A stretch of DNA of 17,317 bases from Hydrogenophaga intermedia (lineage in GTDB: Bacteria; Pseudomonadota; Gammaproteobacteria; Burkholderiales; Burkholderiaceae_C): contig CAMBOY010000030.1 in assembly GCA_945869245.1 (NCBI GenBank), positions 1 through 17,317 of the forward strand, given 5' to 3'. The notes below the pieces were generated by a model that made no database searches, was not told where the DNA came from, and worked only from the letters and a program-made list of their open reading frames with translations. This document shows, one piece after another, positions 1 to 8,359 of the stretch; position 1 is the stretch's first letter; every line of letters begins with the position of its first letter. A program made the position numbers and the translations under genes.

Positions 1-129
1 GTGCGCCAGCGCGTGGTTAAAACGCAGCAGCGCCGGCGCCGGCACCTGTGCCGGGCGCCACGGCACACAGAGGTCGCCCAGTTCGCGGGCGTAGCGATTG
101 TCCCAGCGCAGGTCCACAGCGGCGCTCAT
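1..129 (-). CDS. selO: Probable protein adenylyltransferase SelO (YdiU/UPF0061 family), N-terminal 43 codons only
   Basis: The reading frame starts at the ATG at 129 and runs off the left edge, giving 43 residues. It has the N-terminal pattern of SelO proteins: a short leader, then LRWDNRYARELG, a PAQVPAP segment and LLRFNHALA, resembling the family's opening (F/W)DN-YAREL followed by P-(T/A)P-(V/L)-P. SelO is a pseudokinase-fold enzyme that transfers AMP to protein hydroxyls; none of the catalytic region is inside the window. Its ATG overlaps the potI stop as ATGA (4 bp), so it is translationally coupled to the end of the putrescine transporter genes, though nothing known ties SelO to polyamines. 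The family call rests on a short stretch and is moderately sure. Confidence 0.65.
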   Translation of the reverse strand, partial: MSAAVDLRWDNRYARELGDLCVPWRPAQVPAPALLRFNHALAH

Positions 130-962
130 GAGCGCAACGCCGCCGCGATCTCGCGCTCGCGCTTGCGGGTGCTGCGCGCGACCCACACCGCGTAAGCGAC
201 GATCACCATGGTCACTGTCACGATCAGCAGCGTGGCGGCCGCATAAATGGTCGGGTTGATGCCCCGGCGCGCGTAACCGAAGATCACCTGCGGCAAAGTG
301 CTCACGCCCGGACCAGAGAGAAATTCGGAAATCACCACATCGTCAAACGACAGCGTGAACGAGAGCAAAAACGCCGCCAGAATGCCTTGAAAGATGTTGG
401 GCAGGGTGATCAAAAAGAACACCTCGTGGGGCCGCGCGCCCAGATCCATCGCGGCGTCCTCGATGTTGCGGTTCATCTCCAGCAAACGGCTCTGAATCAC
501 CACCATGCCATAGGCCATGCCCAACAAGGTGTGGCCCATGATGATGGTGAGCATGCCGCGCTCGGGCCAGCCAAACACGTTTTGTGCGCCCACCATCAGC
601 AGCAGCAAGGACAGGCCGATCACCACTTCGGGCATGACCAGCGGCGCATTCACCATGCCCGAGAACACGGTGCGGCCCAAGAAGCGGCGGTAACGCACCA
701 ACACAAAGGCCGCAAAAGTGCCCAATACCGCCGACAACACACCGGTGATGGTGGCCACCTTGAGCGAGAGCAAAAAGCCATCGACGATCTTGGTGTCACG
801 CATCAGCGCTTCGTACCAACGCAGCGAAAAGCCCGTGAAATTGGCGTCCTGCCGGGTGCTGTTGAAGCTGAACACGATCATGAAGAACAGCGGCAGGTAC
901 AGGAACAGAAAAACCAGCGCCAGCCAGGCTTTACCGAAGTGCTTTTCGAAAAACTGTTTCAT
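126..962 (-). CDS. potI: Putrescine ABC transporter permease PotI
   Basis: This 278-residue inner-membrane protein has about six hydrophobic segments and the binding-protein-dependent permease EAA loop (EDAAMDLGA at residues 168-176, followed by the G-(x)-LP region LITLPNIFQG), which docks on the ATPase. It is the second permease subunit of a PotFGHI-type putrescine importer. I place the start at the ATG at 962 because AAAGGA lies six bases before it; an in-frame TTG two codons upstream (968) would sit directly against that Shine-Dalgarno sequence. It follows potH after 51 bp, and its stop overlaps the selO start. Length and loop match the family. Putrescine, rather than spermidine, is inferred from the PotF-like binding protein and the surrounding putrescine catabolic genes. 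Confidence 0.93.
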   Translation of the reverse strand: MKQFFEKHFGKAWLALVFLFLYLPLFFMIVFSFNSTRQDANFTGFSLRWYEALMRDTKIVDGFLLSLKVATITGVLSAVLGTFAAFVLVRYRRFLGRTVFSGMVNAPLVMPEVVIGLSLLLLMVGAQNVFGWPERGMLTIIMGHTLLGMAYGMVVIQSRLLEMNRNIEDAAMDLGARPHEVFFLITLPNIFQGILAAFLLSFTLSFDDVVISEFLSGPGVSTLPQVIFGYARRGINPTIYAAATLLIVTVTMVIVAYAVWVARSTRKREREIAAALRS

Positions 963-1013
963 GACCAATCCTTTGCCAAATACCTACGATGTCCGTCGGG
1001 TGCCGTGCGGGGG

Positions 1014-1916
1014 CTACTTCTTCTCGGCGGTGGCGTTGTAATAGAAGGCCAGTGGCACCACGATGAGCAGGATCATCACCACCGCCAGCGCCGAAGCGCG
1101 CGGCCAGTTGTTGCTGGTGAACATCTCATCCCAGACCACGCGGCCGATCATGATGTTCTCCGGACCACCGAGCAGCGAAGGAATCACAAACTCGCCCACG
1201 GCTGGAATAAACACCAACATAAAGCCCGCGATGATGCCGGCCTTGGACAGTGGCACCGTGACCAACCAGAAAGCCTTGAAGGGCGACGCACCCAGGTCGT
1301 AAGCGGCTTCGAGCAGGCGGAAATCCATCTTCACTAGATTGGCGTAGAGCGGCAAGATCATGAAGGGCAGGTACACATAGGTCATGCCCACCAGCATGGA
1401 CACATTGGTGTAGAGCATGAGGATGGGCTCATCGGTGATGCCCACCCACATCAACAGCTTGTTGAGCACGCCCTGGTCGGCGAGGATGCCCTTCCAGGCG
1501 TACACCCGCAGCAAGAACGAGGTCCAGAACGGCAGCATCACCATCATCAGCAGGGCGGGCCGCACAGTGGCTGGCGATCGCGCGATGAAGTACGCAAACG
1601 GATAACCAATCACCAGGCACAAGAGCGCGGTCAACAAGGCGTACCAGATCGAGCGCACATAGGCCTCGATGTAGATGGTCTTGAACAGCGCCCCATCTTC
1701 TCCGTTGCGAAAGATCGACCAGTAGTTCTCGTACTTCAGGCTCAGAATGCCGGTCTGCGGGTCCCAGATCGGCTTGAACGGATTGATGCTTTCGCCCTGA
1801 TCAACAAAGCTGATGTAGAGCAGGATCAGAAACGGCAGCAGGAAAAAAACAAACAGCCAGACATACGGCACGCCGATGACGAAGCGCTTGCCGGGCATGG
1901 GGAATGAAGATGCCAT
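1014..1916 (-). CDS. potH: Putrescine ABC transporter permease PotH
   Basis: This 300-residue integral membrane protein starts with a short cytoplasmic tail and a first membrane segment (about residues 13-36). It has about six membrane segments and the EAA loop LEAAYDLGA at residues 202-210, followed by LVTVPLSKAG. It is the first permease subunit of the PotFGHI-type importer and would pair with PotI to form the pore. The start ATG at 1916 is preceded by AGGAG seven bases upstream. It lies between potG (120 bp upstream, a gap occupied by a GC-rich repeat) and potI (51 bp downstream), in the same orientation. The repeat between potG and potH could fold in the mRNA and lower expression of the permeases relative to the ATPase; that is inference. 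Confidence 0.93.
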   Translation of the reverse strand: MASSFPMPGKRFVIGVPYVWLFVFFLLPFLILLYISFVDQGESINPFKPIWDPQTGILSLKYENYWSIFRNGEDGALFKTIYIEAYVRSIWYALLTALLCLVIGYPFAYFIARSPATVRPALLMMVMLPFWTSFLLRVYAWKGILADQGVLNKLLMWVGITDEPILMLYTNVSMLVGMTYVYLPFMILPLYANLVKMDFRLLEAAYDLGASPFKAFWLVTVPLSKAGIIAGFMLVFIPAVGEFVIPSLLGGPENIMIGRVVWDEMFTSNNWPRASALAVVMILLIVVPLAFYYNATAEKK

Positions 1917-1962
1917 CGTGTGACTCCTGAACGGTCGGTGGAGCGAGGAAACCTGAAACCAA

Positions 1963-2036
1963 GGATGCGGTGGAACCGGCTTCGCCGGGCCACTCGCATC
2001 GCCCCCTGGGGGGTGACGCGCAGCGGCGCGGGGGGG
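1963..2036. repeat. GC-rich intergenic hairpin repeat, copy A
   Basis: The first 50 bases are identical to copy B at 6033. The element contains a hairpin with GTGG and CCAC as outer arms and CCGGC-TTC-GCCGG as the inner stem, then a C5-G6 run pair, then a GCGC-rich tail ending in seven G. It ends directly against the potG stop codon (2037-2039) on the minus strand, filling most of the potG-potH gap. Copy C at 8384 is the same architecture on the other strand. Role unknown; it may act as an mRNA hairpin or a REP-like element. Confidence 0.85.
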
Positions 2037-3140
2037 TCAATCTCTGAGCACCACAGCGGCCTTGTCGTCCCACCAGAAATACACCTCGTCTTCCCAGCTG
2101 ATATCCGACAAGTCCTGGCGGGTGGTGTTGGCTTCGGTCACCCGCACCTTGCTGCCGTCGTTGGTCACTAGGATGTAGTTGGTGTACGAGCCCAGGTAGC
2201 CAATCTCTTTGACCTTGCCCTGGAACAGGTTGAACGCGGCGTTGTCGGGCCGCTTCTTGCTGATCTCGATCTTCTCGGGCCGCACCGCAATCGACACCGG
2301 CATGTTCAGCGTGCCGCTCACCCCGTGGCCCACATGGACCTCGCCAATGCCGGTGGTGGCGGCGCAGCGGTCGGGCTCGTCGACCGTGAGCTTGCCGGCG
2401 AACAGGTTCACGTTGCCGATGAAGTCGGCCACAAACTTGTTGCGCGGGTGTTCGTAGATCTCTTCCGGCGTGCCGACCTGCAGCACACGACCTTTGCTCA
2501 TGATGGCGATGCGGCTGGCCATGGTCATGGCCTCTTCCTGGTCGTGCGTCACCATCACCACGGTCACACCCACTTTTTCGATGATGTTGACCAGCTCGAA
2601 CTGGGTCTGTTCGCGCAGTTTTTTGTCCAGCGCGCCCAGCGGTTCGTCCAGCAGCAGCAGCTTGGGCCGCTTGGCCAGGCTGCGCGCCAGCGCCACCCGC
2701 TGTTGCTGACCGCCCGAGAGCTGGTGCGGCTTGCGCTTGGCATAGGCGGAAAGCTGCACCAGCGCCAACATCTCGTCGGTGCGCTGCTGCACCTCGGCCT
2801 TGGGCAGGCCCTCGCGCTTCAGGCCAAAGGCCACGTTCTCCCAGATGTCCAGATGCGGAAACAACGCATAGCTCTGAAACATCATGTTCACCGGCCGGTC
2901 GTAGGGCGGCATATTGGCCACGTCCTGACCGCCCAGCATGATGCGACCCGAGGTCGGCTTCTCAAAGCCCGCCAGCATGCGCAGCAAGGTCGACTTGCCA
3001 CAGCCCGAGCTGCCCAGCAGAGCAAAAATCTCGCCCTTGCCAATCGACAGCGACACCTCGTCCACCGCCACCGCGTCGTCGAAGCGTTTCACCAGTTTTT
3101 CGGTGACCAGGTATCCGTCAACCGCTTGTGTTTCAGCCAT
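2037..3140 (-). CDS. potG: Putrescine ABC transporter ATP-binding protein PotG
   Basis: A 367-residue ABC ATPase with Walker A GSSGCGKS (43-50), Q-loop MFQS near 89, signature LSGGQQQR (141-148), Walker B LLLLDE (161-166) and switch histidine in VTHD (199). An additional C-terminal region of about 130 residues is of the TOBE/MalK-like regulatory type. It energises import through PotH/PotI. The start ATG at 3140 has AAAGGA six bases upstream. It is separated from potF by a strong terminator, so full transcription of potGHI depends on read-through or on a promoter not identified here. PotG and PotA are close relatives; the call as PotG follows the PotF partner. Confidence 0.94.
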   Translation of the reverse strand: MAETQAVDGYLVTEKLVKRFDDAVAVDEVSLSIGKGEIFALLGSSGCGKSTLLRMLAGFEKPTSGRIMLGGQDVANMPPYDRPVNMMFQSYALFPHLDIWENVAFGLKREGLPKAEVQQRTDEMLALVQLSAYAKRKPHQLSGGQQQRVALARSLAKRPKLLLLDEPLGALDKKLREQTQFELVNIIEKVGVTVVMVTHDQEEAMTMASRIAIMSKGRVLQVGTPEEIYEHPRNKFVADFIGNVNLFAGKLTVDEPDRCAATTGIGEVHVGHGVSGTLNMPVSIAVRPEKIEISKKRPDNAAFNLFQGKVKEIGYLGSYTNYILVTNDGSKVRVTEANTTRQDLSDISWEDEVYFWWDDKAAVVLRD

Positions 3141-3174
3141 GGTGTGTCCTTTTGTACTAAGGTCTCGCCGGGGT

Positions 3175-3212
3175 AAAAAAAGGGCTGTTTATACCCGGGT
3201 ACAAACAGCCCT
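3175..3212 (-). terminator. Strong Rho-independent terminator after potF
   Basis: Read on the minus strand, AGGGCTGTTT pairs with AAACAGCCCT, with a G-U pair and TACCC/GGGTA continuing inside, followed at once by seven T. This is a nearly uninterrupted stem of about 14-16 bp and a textbook intrinsic terminator. It lies 35 bp past the potF stop and about 35 bp before the potG start. Confidence 0.92.
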
Positions 3213-3246
3213 GTGGCACTGCGCCTGGTGGCACAGCAAGCCGCGC

Positions 3247-4413
3247 TCAACGCCCCTTCTTGAAGGCGTTGTAGGCGTTGGCCATGGCTTCGCGCGCCTC
3301 GTTGGTGAAGCTGCTCGGCGGAATCATCTTGGCAAAGTAATCGGCCTCCACAAAGATCGTCTTGTTGTTGGCGATCTCCGGCTTGACCAGCGCCGCGCCG
3401 GCCTTGTTGCCGGTGGGATAGCCCATTTCGTTCGACATCAGCGCGGCGTTTTCGGGACGCAAGAAGAAGTCGATAAAGGCCATCGCGTTGTTTGGGTGCT
3501 TGGCGTCCTTGGTCACGGCCATGGTGTCAAAGAAGATCAGCGCGCCAGTGGACGGCAGCAGGGCTTCGATCACGTCTGCGGAGCCGTTTTCCTTGGCGCG
3601 GCCAGCGGCGATGTTGACGTCACCCGACCAGGCAATCGCCACGCAGGCCTTGCCGCCGGCGATGTCGTCGATCATGGTCGAGCTGAACATGCGCACGTCC
3701 TTGCGCACCTTGGCCAGCATGTCGCCCGCCGCCTTGTAGTCGGCCGGATCGTTGGAATAGGCGTCCTTGCCGATGTAGTGCAGCGCCACCGGGATGATCT
3801 CGGTCGGCGAATCCAGGTAGGCGATGCCACAGGACTTCAGCTTGCTCGTGTACTCGGGCTTGAACACCAGGTCCCAGGCGTTTTCTGGCATGGCCATGCC
3901 GCCCAACGCTTTTTCCACCTTGGTCTTGTTGATGCCCACGGTGGTGAAGCCCCAGGCCCAGGGCACCAGGTGCGCGTTGCCCGGATCGGCCTTGGTCAGC
4001 GTGGCCATGATGGCGGGGTCCATATTGGCCAGATTCGGAATCTGGTCCTTCTTCAGCGGCTGCATCAGCCCGCCCTCAATCTGCCCCTTCGCGAACACCG
4101 TGCCCGGCACCACGATGTCGTAGCCGGTGTTGCCCGCCACCAACTTGGCGTTGAGCGCCTCGTTGGTCTCGAAGGTGTCGTAATTGACCTTGATACCGGT
4201 TTCCTTCTCAAACGCGGCGATCATGCCCTCGGGCACGTAGTCGGGCCAGTTGTAGATGTTCAGGGTTTTTTCAGCGTCCAGCACCGGGCCCGCCGGGGCG
4301 GCGGGGGCAGCGGCCACCGGGGTCGGAGCGGGCGCGGGCGCAGCTTCTTCCTTCTTGCCGCAAGCGGCAAGCAACACAGCCAGGGCGGCGGCGGCCAGAA
4401 TATGCTTCTTCAT
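3247..4413 (-). CDS. potF: Putrescine-binding protein PotF, predicted lipoprotein
   Basis: A 388-residue extracytoplasmic solute-binding protein of the PotD/PotF family. Residues 1-18 form a lipoprotein signal ending in LLAAC (Cys18), followed by a Lys/Glu stretch and a Pro/Ala linker to about residue 45. The mature domain opens with YNWPDY. Compared from memory with E. coli PotF, the ligand-site tryptophan and aspartate of NWSDY, the glutamate of LD-P-E, the Trp and Asp of W-GDV and the Asp of FFD are all kept; the serine of NWSDY is a proline here and the serine of VPS is a glycine. The start at 4413 has AAGGAG ten bases upstream. It delivers putrescine to PotGHI. The lipid anchor differs from the soluble E. 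coli protein. Confidence 0.92.
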   Translation of the reverse strand: MKKHILAAAALAVLLAACGKKEEAAPAPAPTPVAAAPAAPAGPVLDAEKTLNIYNWPDYVPEGMIAAFEKETGIKVNYDTFETNEALNAKLVAGNTGYDIVVPGTVFAKGQIEGGLMQPLKKDQIPNLANMDPAIMATLTKADPGNAHLVPWAWGFTTVGINKTKVEKALGGMAMPENAWDLVFKPEYTSKLKSCGIAYLDSPTEIIPVALHYIGKDAYSNDPADYKAAGDMLAKVRKDVRMFSSTMIDDIAGGKACVAIAWSGDVNIAAGRAKENGSADVIEALLPSTGALIFFDTMAVTKDAKHPNNAMAFIDFFLRPENAALMSNEMGYPTGNKAGAALVKPEIANNKTIFVEADYFAKMIPPSSFTNEAREAMANAYNAFKKGR

Positions 4414-4457
4414 GGTGCAAAAACTCCTTAAAAAAGGGGAAAAAGGGGGTCTTTGTC

Positions 4458-4466
4458 ACTGTAGCA
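4458..4466 (-). promoter_or_regulatory. Possible extended -10 promoter for potF
   Basis: The minus strand reads TGC TACAGT, an extended -10 (TGn plus four of six matches to TATAAT), about 45 bases before the potF start. A TTGGGG sits 16 bases further upstream as a poor -35. The leader between it and the ATG is a run of alternating T and C blocks. The 95-bp gap before potF and the terminator behind it support potF as its own transcript. Confidence 0.3.
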
Positions 4467-4508
4467 AAAAATGCACCGCCCCCAAGCTCGGCCACCCGCA
4501 TTCACGGG

Positions 4509-5948
4509 TTATCCCCAGAGCCCTTCGGCCTTGAGCTGCTCGAGCGTCGCGTCCAGACAGCGGCGAATCAGCCCCATCATCTCGTCGATCTGCGCACGGG
4601 TCATGGTCAGCGGCGGCGCAATGATCATGCGGTCGCCCACCGCGCGCATGATCAGCCCGTTCTTGAAGCAGTGCGCCCGGCACTTCATGCCCACCGCCAA
4701 GTCGCCGTCAAACGGCGTGCGGCTGGCCTTGTCCTTCACCAGCACCAGGCCGGCCACAAAACCACAGGTCTCGGCCTCACCCACCAGCGGATGCGCCTTG
4801 AGCGTCTCAAACTGCTCGGCCAGATAGGGCCCAATGTCGTCGCGCACCCGGCCCGGCAGGTTCTCGCGCTCCATCAGCTCCAGATTGGCCAGCGCCACCG
4901 CACAGGCCACCGGGTGGCCGCTGTAGGTGTAGCCGTGGTTGAACTCACCACCCTTGTCGATCAGCACCTGGGCCACACGGCCGCCCACCATCACACCACC
5001 CAGCGGGATATAGCCGCTGGTCACACCCTTGGCAAAGGTCACCAGATCGGGCCGGTAACCGAACTTTTCGTAGGCAAACCAGTGACCCAAACGGCCAAAG
5101 GCGCAGATCACCTCGTCCGAAATCAGCAGAATGCCGTACTGGTCCACGATGCGCTGGATCTCGGGCCAATAGGTCTCGGGCGGAATGATCACACCACCGG
5201 CGCCCTGCACCGGCTCGGCGATGAAAGCCGCCACGTTTTCCGGACCCACTTCCAGAATCTTGAGCTCGAGCCAGCGCGCGGCGCGCACGCCAAAATCGGC
5301 GCGGCTTTCGCCGGGCAGGGCGTTTTCAAAGTGGTAGGGCTGGTCGATGTGGGTGATGTTGGGAATCGGCAAATCGCCCTGCGCGTGCATGCCGCTCATG
5401 CCACCCAGCGAGGCGCCGGCCATGGTGCTGCCGTGGTAGGCGTTGTGGCGGCTGATGATGATCTTGCGCTGCGGCTGACCCATCAGGTCCCAGTAGCGGC
5501 GCGCCATGCGCACATTGGTGTCGTTGCTCTCGCTGCCGCTGCTGCTGAAGAACACATGGTTAAAGCCCCAGTCGCCCGCCTTGGGCGCCAGCGAGGCCAG
5601 CTTGGCCGCCAGCTGCACCGCCGGCACATTGGTGGTCTGGAAAAAGCTGTTGTAGAAGGGCAGCGCCATCATCTGCTGGTACGCGGCGTCGGCCAGTTCC
5701 TTGCGGCCATAGCCGGCGTTCACACACCACAGGCCGCTCATGCCGTCGAGGATCTTCTTGCCCTCGGAGTCCCACACATAAATCCCGTCGGCCCGGGTCA
5801 TCACCCGCGCCCCGCGTGTGGCCAGATCGCCGTGGTCGGTGAACGGGTGAATAAAGTGCGCGCTGTCCAGCGCCTGAATGGCCTTGGTGTCGTGCGCCTC
5901 AGCGCGCCGTGCCAGCACCGGCGGGGCAAACAAAGTAGAAGTATTCAT
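4509..5948 (-). CDS. spuC: Putrescine--pyruvate (omega-amino acid) aminotransferase, SpuC-like
   Basis: A 479-residue class III PLP-dependent aminotransferase. Seen directly: SSSGSESNDT at 135-144 (phosphate-binding region), the Y-HG motif YHGS near 171, LLISDEV with Asp278 for the PLP ring nitrogen, and VTFAKGVTSGYIPLGG with Lys307 as the Schiff-base lysine. The length and the LWCVNAGYGR and PFYNSFF segments match the SpuC/omega-amino acid:pyruvate transaminase group, which convert putrescine to 4-aminobutanal with pyruvate as acceptor. The start at 5948 has GAGAGG upstream. It lies between puuA and potF in the same direction, which supports putrescine as a substrate. Beta-alanine or other omega-amino acids cannot be excluded. 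Confidence 0.85.
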   Translation of the reverse strand: MNTSTLFAPPVLARRAEAHDTKAIQALDSAHFIHPFTDHGDLATRGARVMTRADGIYVWDSEGKKILDGMSGLWCVNAGYGRKELADAAYQQMMALPFYNSFFQTTNVPAVQLAAKLASLAPKAGDWGFNHVFFSSSGSESNDTNVRMARRYWDLMGQPQRKIIISRHNAYHGSTMAGASLGGMSGMHAQGDLPIPNITHIDQPYHFENALPGESRADFGVRAARWLELKILEVGPENVAAFIAEPVQGAGGVIIPPETYWPEIQRIVDQYGILLISDEVICAFGRLGHWFAYEKFGYRPDLVTFAKGVTSGYIPLGGVMVGGRVAQVLIDKGGEFNHGYTYSGHPVACAVALANLELMERENLPGRVRDDIGPYLAEQFETLKAHPLVGEAETCGFVAGLVLVKDKASRTPFDGDLAVGMKCRAHCFKNGLIMRAVGDRMIIAPPLTMTRAQIDEMMGLIRRCLDATLEQLKAEGLWG

Positions 5949-6032
5949 ATCGCCTCTCTCAACAAATTCCGATCAACCACAAAAAACTCAACCGACCACC
6001 TACCACGCCTCCGGCGCACGTGCCTGGGTCCA

Positions 6033-6112
6033 GGATGCGGTGGAACCGGCTTCGCCGGGCCACTCGCATCGCCCCCTGGGGGGGTGACGCACCGCAGGTG
6101 CGGCGCGGGGGG
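6033..6112. repeat. GC-rich intergenic hairpin repeat, copy B
   Basis: Identical to copy A for its first 50 bases (the GTGG/CCAC and CCGGC/GCCGG hairpin and the C5-G run pair), then carrying a slightly longer ACCGCAGGTGCGG hairpin before the terminal G run. It ends about eight bases from the puuA stop codon, again on the 3' side of a leftward gene, within the 172-bp puuA-spuC gap. Confidence 0.85.
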
Positions 6113-6120
6113 TTCAATGT

Positions 6121-7482
6121 CTACACATGCAACAGCAAGTGCTCGCGTTCCCAAGGTGAAATCACCTTCATGAACTCAGCGAACTCCAGCTCTTTGATCT
6201 CGGTGTAAATGGTGATGAACTCGTGGCCCAACACGTCGTGCAAATCCGATTCGCGGCGCAACCAGTCCAGCGCCTCGCCCAGGCTGCGCGGCAAGGCATA
6301 GGGCGACAGGTAGGCGTCGCCCTTCATTTCGGCCTTGGGCTTGATCTTGTTCTTCATGCCCAGATACCCGCACGCCAGCGTCATGGCCATGGCCACATAG
6401 GGGTTGGCGTCGGCGCCGATCACCCGGTTTTCCACCCGACGCGCCTCGGGGCTCGAAATCGGCGAGCGAATCCCCACCGTGCGGTTGTCGTAGCCCCACT
6501 CGATATTGATGGGCGCAGCGGTGTAGCGCGACAAGCGGCGGTAGCTGTTGACATAGGGCGCCACCAGCGCCATGGCCGCCGGGATGTAGCGCTGCATGCC
6601 ACCGATGTAGTGGTGAAACGCGTCCGACGCCGAGCCATCGGCGTTGCTGAAAATGTTCTTGCGGGTGTTCACATCCACCACACTCTGGTGCATGTGCATG
6701 GCGCTGCCCGGCTCACCGGCAATCGGCTTGGCCATGAACGTGGCGTACATATCGTGGCGCAAGGCCGCCTCGCGCACCGTGCGCTTGAAGAAAAACACCT
6801 CGTCGGCCAAACCCAGCGGATGGTCGTGGAAGAAGTTGATCTCCATCTGCCCGGCGCCAATTTCGTGAATCAGCGTGTCCACATTCAAGTTCATGAGATT
6901 GGAGTACTCATAAATCTCTTCGAACAGTGGATCGAACTCGTTGACCGCGTCGATGCTGTAGGCCTGGCGAGAAGTCTCGGCCCGGCCACTGCGGCCAATG
7001 GGCGGGCGCAGCGGCACGTTGCTGTCGGTGTTGCGCGCAGTCAGGTAGAACTCCAGTTCGGGCGCGATCACCGGGTCCCAGCCCTCGGCGGCGTACAAGT
7101 CACAAATGCGGCGCAACACACTGCGCGGCGCATACGGCACCAGCTTGCCGTGGTTGTCGAAACAGTCGTGGATCACCTGCGCGGTCGGGTCGGTGGCCCA
7201 GGGCACGATGCGCACCGTGGTCGGGTCCGGACGCAGCTGCATGTCGCGGTCGGTGGGCTCCACCACGTCGTAATACGGCCCGCTGGCCGGCTGCTCGCCG
7301 GTCACGCTCATGGCCACAATCGCGTGCGGCAGGCGCATGCCACGGTCTTCGGTGAATTTCTCGCGCGGCAAAATCTTGCCCCGCGCCACACCGGTCAAGT
7401 CGGGCACCAAACACTCCACCTCGGTCACGCGGTGCTGGTTGAGCCACTGCTCCAGTTCGTTGAAATTCTGGGGGGCGGACAT
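6121..7482 (-). CDS. puuA: Gamma-glutamylputrescine synthetase (glutamine synthetase family), PuuA-like
   Basis: A 453-residue glutamine-synthetase-fold ligase. The N-terminal beta-grasp part holds CLVPDLTGVARGK (24-36); the catalytic part has the metal glutamates of PELEFY (Glu142, Glu144), HEIGAGQMEINF (206-217), the SAMHMHQS histidines (263, 265) and the NRTVGIRSP segment. This is the PuuA/SpuI pattern rather than GlnA: shorter, with DLTGVARGK at the start. The reaction is ATP + glutamate + putrescine to gamma-glutamylputrescine. The start at 7482 has AAGGAG seven bases upstream. It lies 24 bp behind puuD, clearly the same operon. Other GS-like gamma-glutamylamide synthetases are possible, but the neighbours favour putrescine. 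Confidence 0.9.
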   Translation of the reverse strand: MSAPQNFNELEQWLNQHRVTEVECLVPDLTGVARGKILPREKFTEDRGMRLPHAIVAMSVTGEQPASGPYYDVVEPTDRDMQLRPDPTTVRIVPWATDPTAQVIHDCFDNHGKLVPYAPRSVLRRICDLYAAEGWDPVIAPELEFYLTARNTDSNVPLRPPIGRSGRAETSRQAYSIDAVNEFDPLFEEIYEYSNLMNLNVDTLIHEIGAGQMEINFFHDHPLGLADEVFFFKRTVREAALRHDMYATFMAKPIAGEPGSAMHMHQSVVDVNTRKNIFSNADGSASDAFHHYIGGMQRYIPAAMALVAPYVNSYRRLSRYTAAPINIEWGYDNRTVGIRSPISSPEARRVENRVIGADANPYVAMAMTLACGYLGMKNKIKPKAEMKGDAYLSPYALPRSLGEALDWLRRESDLHDVLGHEFITIYTEIKELEFAEFMKVISPWEREHLLLHV

Positions 7483-7506
7483 ACAAAAACTCCTTGGCGG
7501 TGAATA

Positions 7507-8298
7507 TCAGGCGTGGCTCAAGCGCAGGGCACGGCGGGTGCGACACGCATGGCCAAAGGCCTCAAAAATGGCACTGTAAAACGGCGACTCCCAGCAGCGC
7601 CATTCCGGATGCCACTGCACGGCCAAAGCAAACGCGCTGGCCGCCTCCACCTCAAACGCTTCTACCACGCCGTCGGGCGCGTGGGCCACGGCGCGCAAGC
7701 CCGGTGCCAGTTGCGCCACGCCCTGCCCGTGCAGCGAATTCACCATCACCTCGGTGCCACCGGCCCAGCGCGCCAGCGCACTACCCTCGGCCAGCCGCAC
7801 CGGGTGGCGCGGTGCGTACTGCACATCGGGCGCCACGCCCTTGGGCTCGCGGTGGTCCATCAAGCCCGGCACCTGGTGCACCCGCTGGTGCAAGGTGCCA
7901 CCCATGGCCACGTTGATTTCCTGAAAGCCCCGGCAAATGCCCAGCAGCGGCACACCCTGGGCCACACAGGCCTTCACCAGCGTGAGCGTGAGCTGATCGC
8001 GTTCGGGGTCCAGCGGCAGCGACGGATCGGCCACCGGCTCGTTGAAATGCGAGGGATGCACGTTCGACGGTGAACCCGTCAGCATCACCCCATCGACCTG
8101 CGCCAGCAGCTCATGCACCTGCCCGGACTGGGCCAGCGCCATGATCACTGGCTGCGCTTGCGCGCCCACCGTCACCGCCCGGGCGTACTTGTCGCCGAGC
8201 ACAAGATAGGGCATCTCAAAGCCGGGCACGCCCATCATGCGGTGGTCGGCCGGCAGCCACACCCAAGGGGTGCCGCTGGTTGTTGTCTGGGTCAGCAT
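7507..8298 (-). CDS. puuD: Gamma-glutamyl-GABA hydrolase, PuuD-like class I glutamine amidotransferase
   Basis: A 263-residue peptidase C26 / class I glutamine amidotransferase-like protein. The nucleophile elbow is LLGICRG (Cys122) and the other catalytic residues are His230 and Glu232 in VQWHPEW. The MLTGSPSNVHPSHF segment (72-85) is typical of PuuD. It would hydrolyse gamma-glutamyl-GABA to glutamate and GABA, the last step of the Puu route. The start ATG at 8298 has GGAG five bases upstream. It is the first gene of the leftward puuD-puuA unit and diverges from the MocR regulator across a 218-bp control region. Confidence 0.9.
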   Translation of the reverse strand: MLTQTTTSGTPWVWLPADHRMMGVPGFEMPYLVLGDKYARAVTVGAQAQPVIMALAQSGQVHELLAQVDGVMLTGSPSNVHPSHFNEPVADPSLPLDPERDQLTLTLVKACVAQGVPLLGICRGFQEINVAMGGTLHQRVHQVPGLMDHREPKGVAPDVQYAPRHPVRLAEGSALARWAGGTEVMVNSLHGQGVAQLAPGLRAVAHAPDGVVEAFEVEAASAFALAVQWHPEWRCWESPFYSAIFEAFGHACRTRRALRLSHA

Positions 8299-8359
8299 AG
8301 GGTCTCCGTGAATGGCATTGAACCGGTAAATTGGCTCACAATCAGCGCCAGTTTATTGG

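Noticed and set aside
2325..7503. Long open frames on the plus strand opposite potG, potF, spuC and puuA (for example 2938-4431, 4671-6173, 6223-7503)
   Set aside because: They are antisense to genes with complete catalytic motifs, have His/Arg/Gln/Gly-heavy compositions typical of GC-rich shadows, and show no family features.
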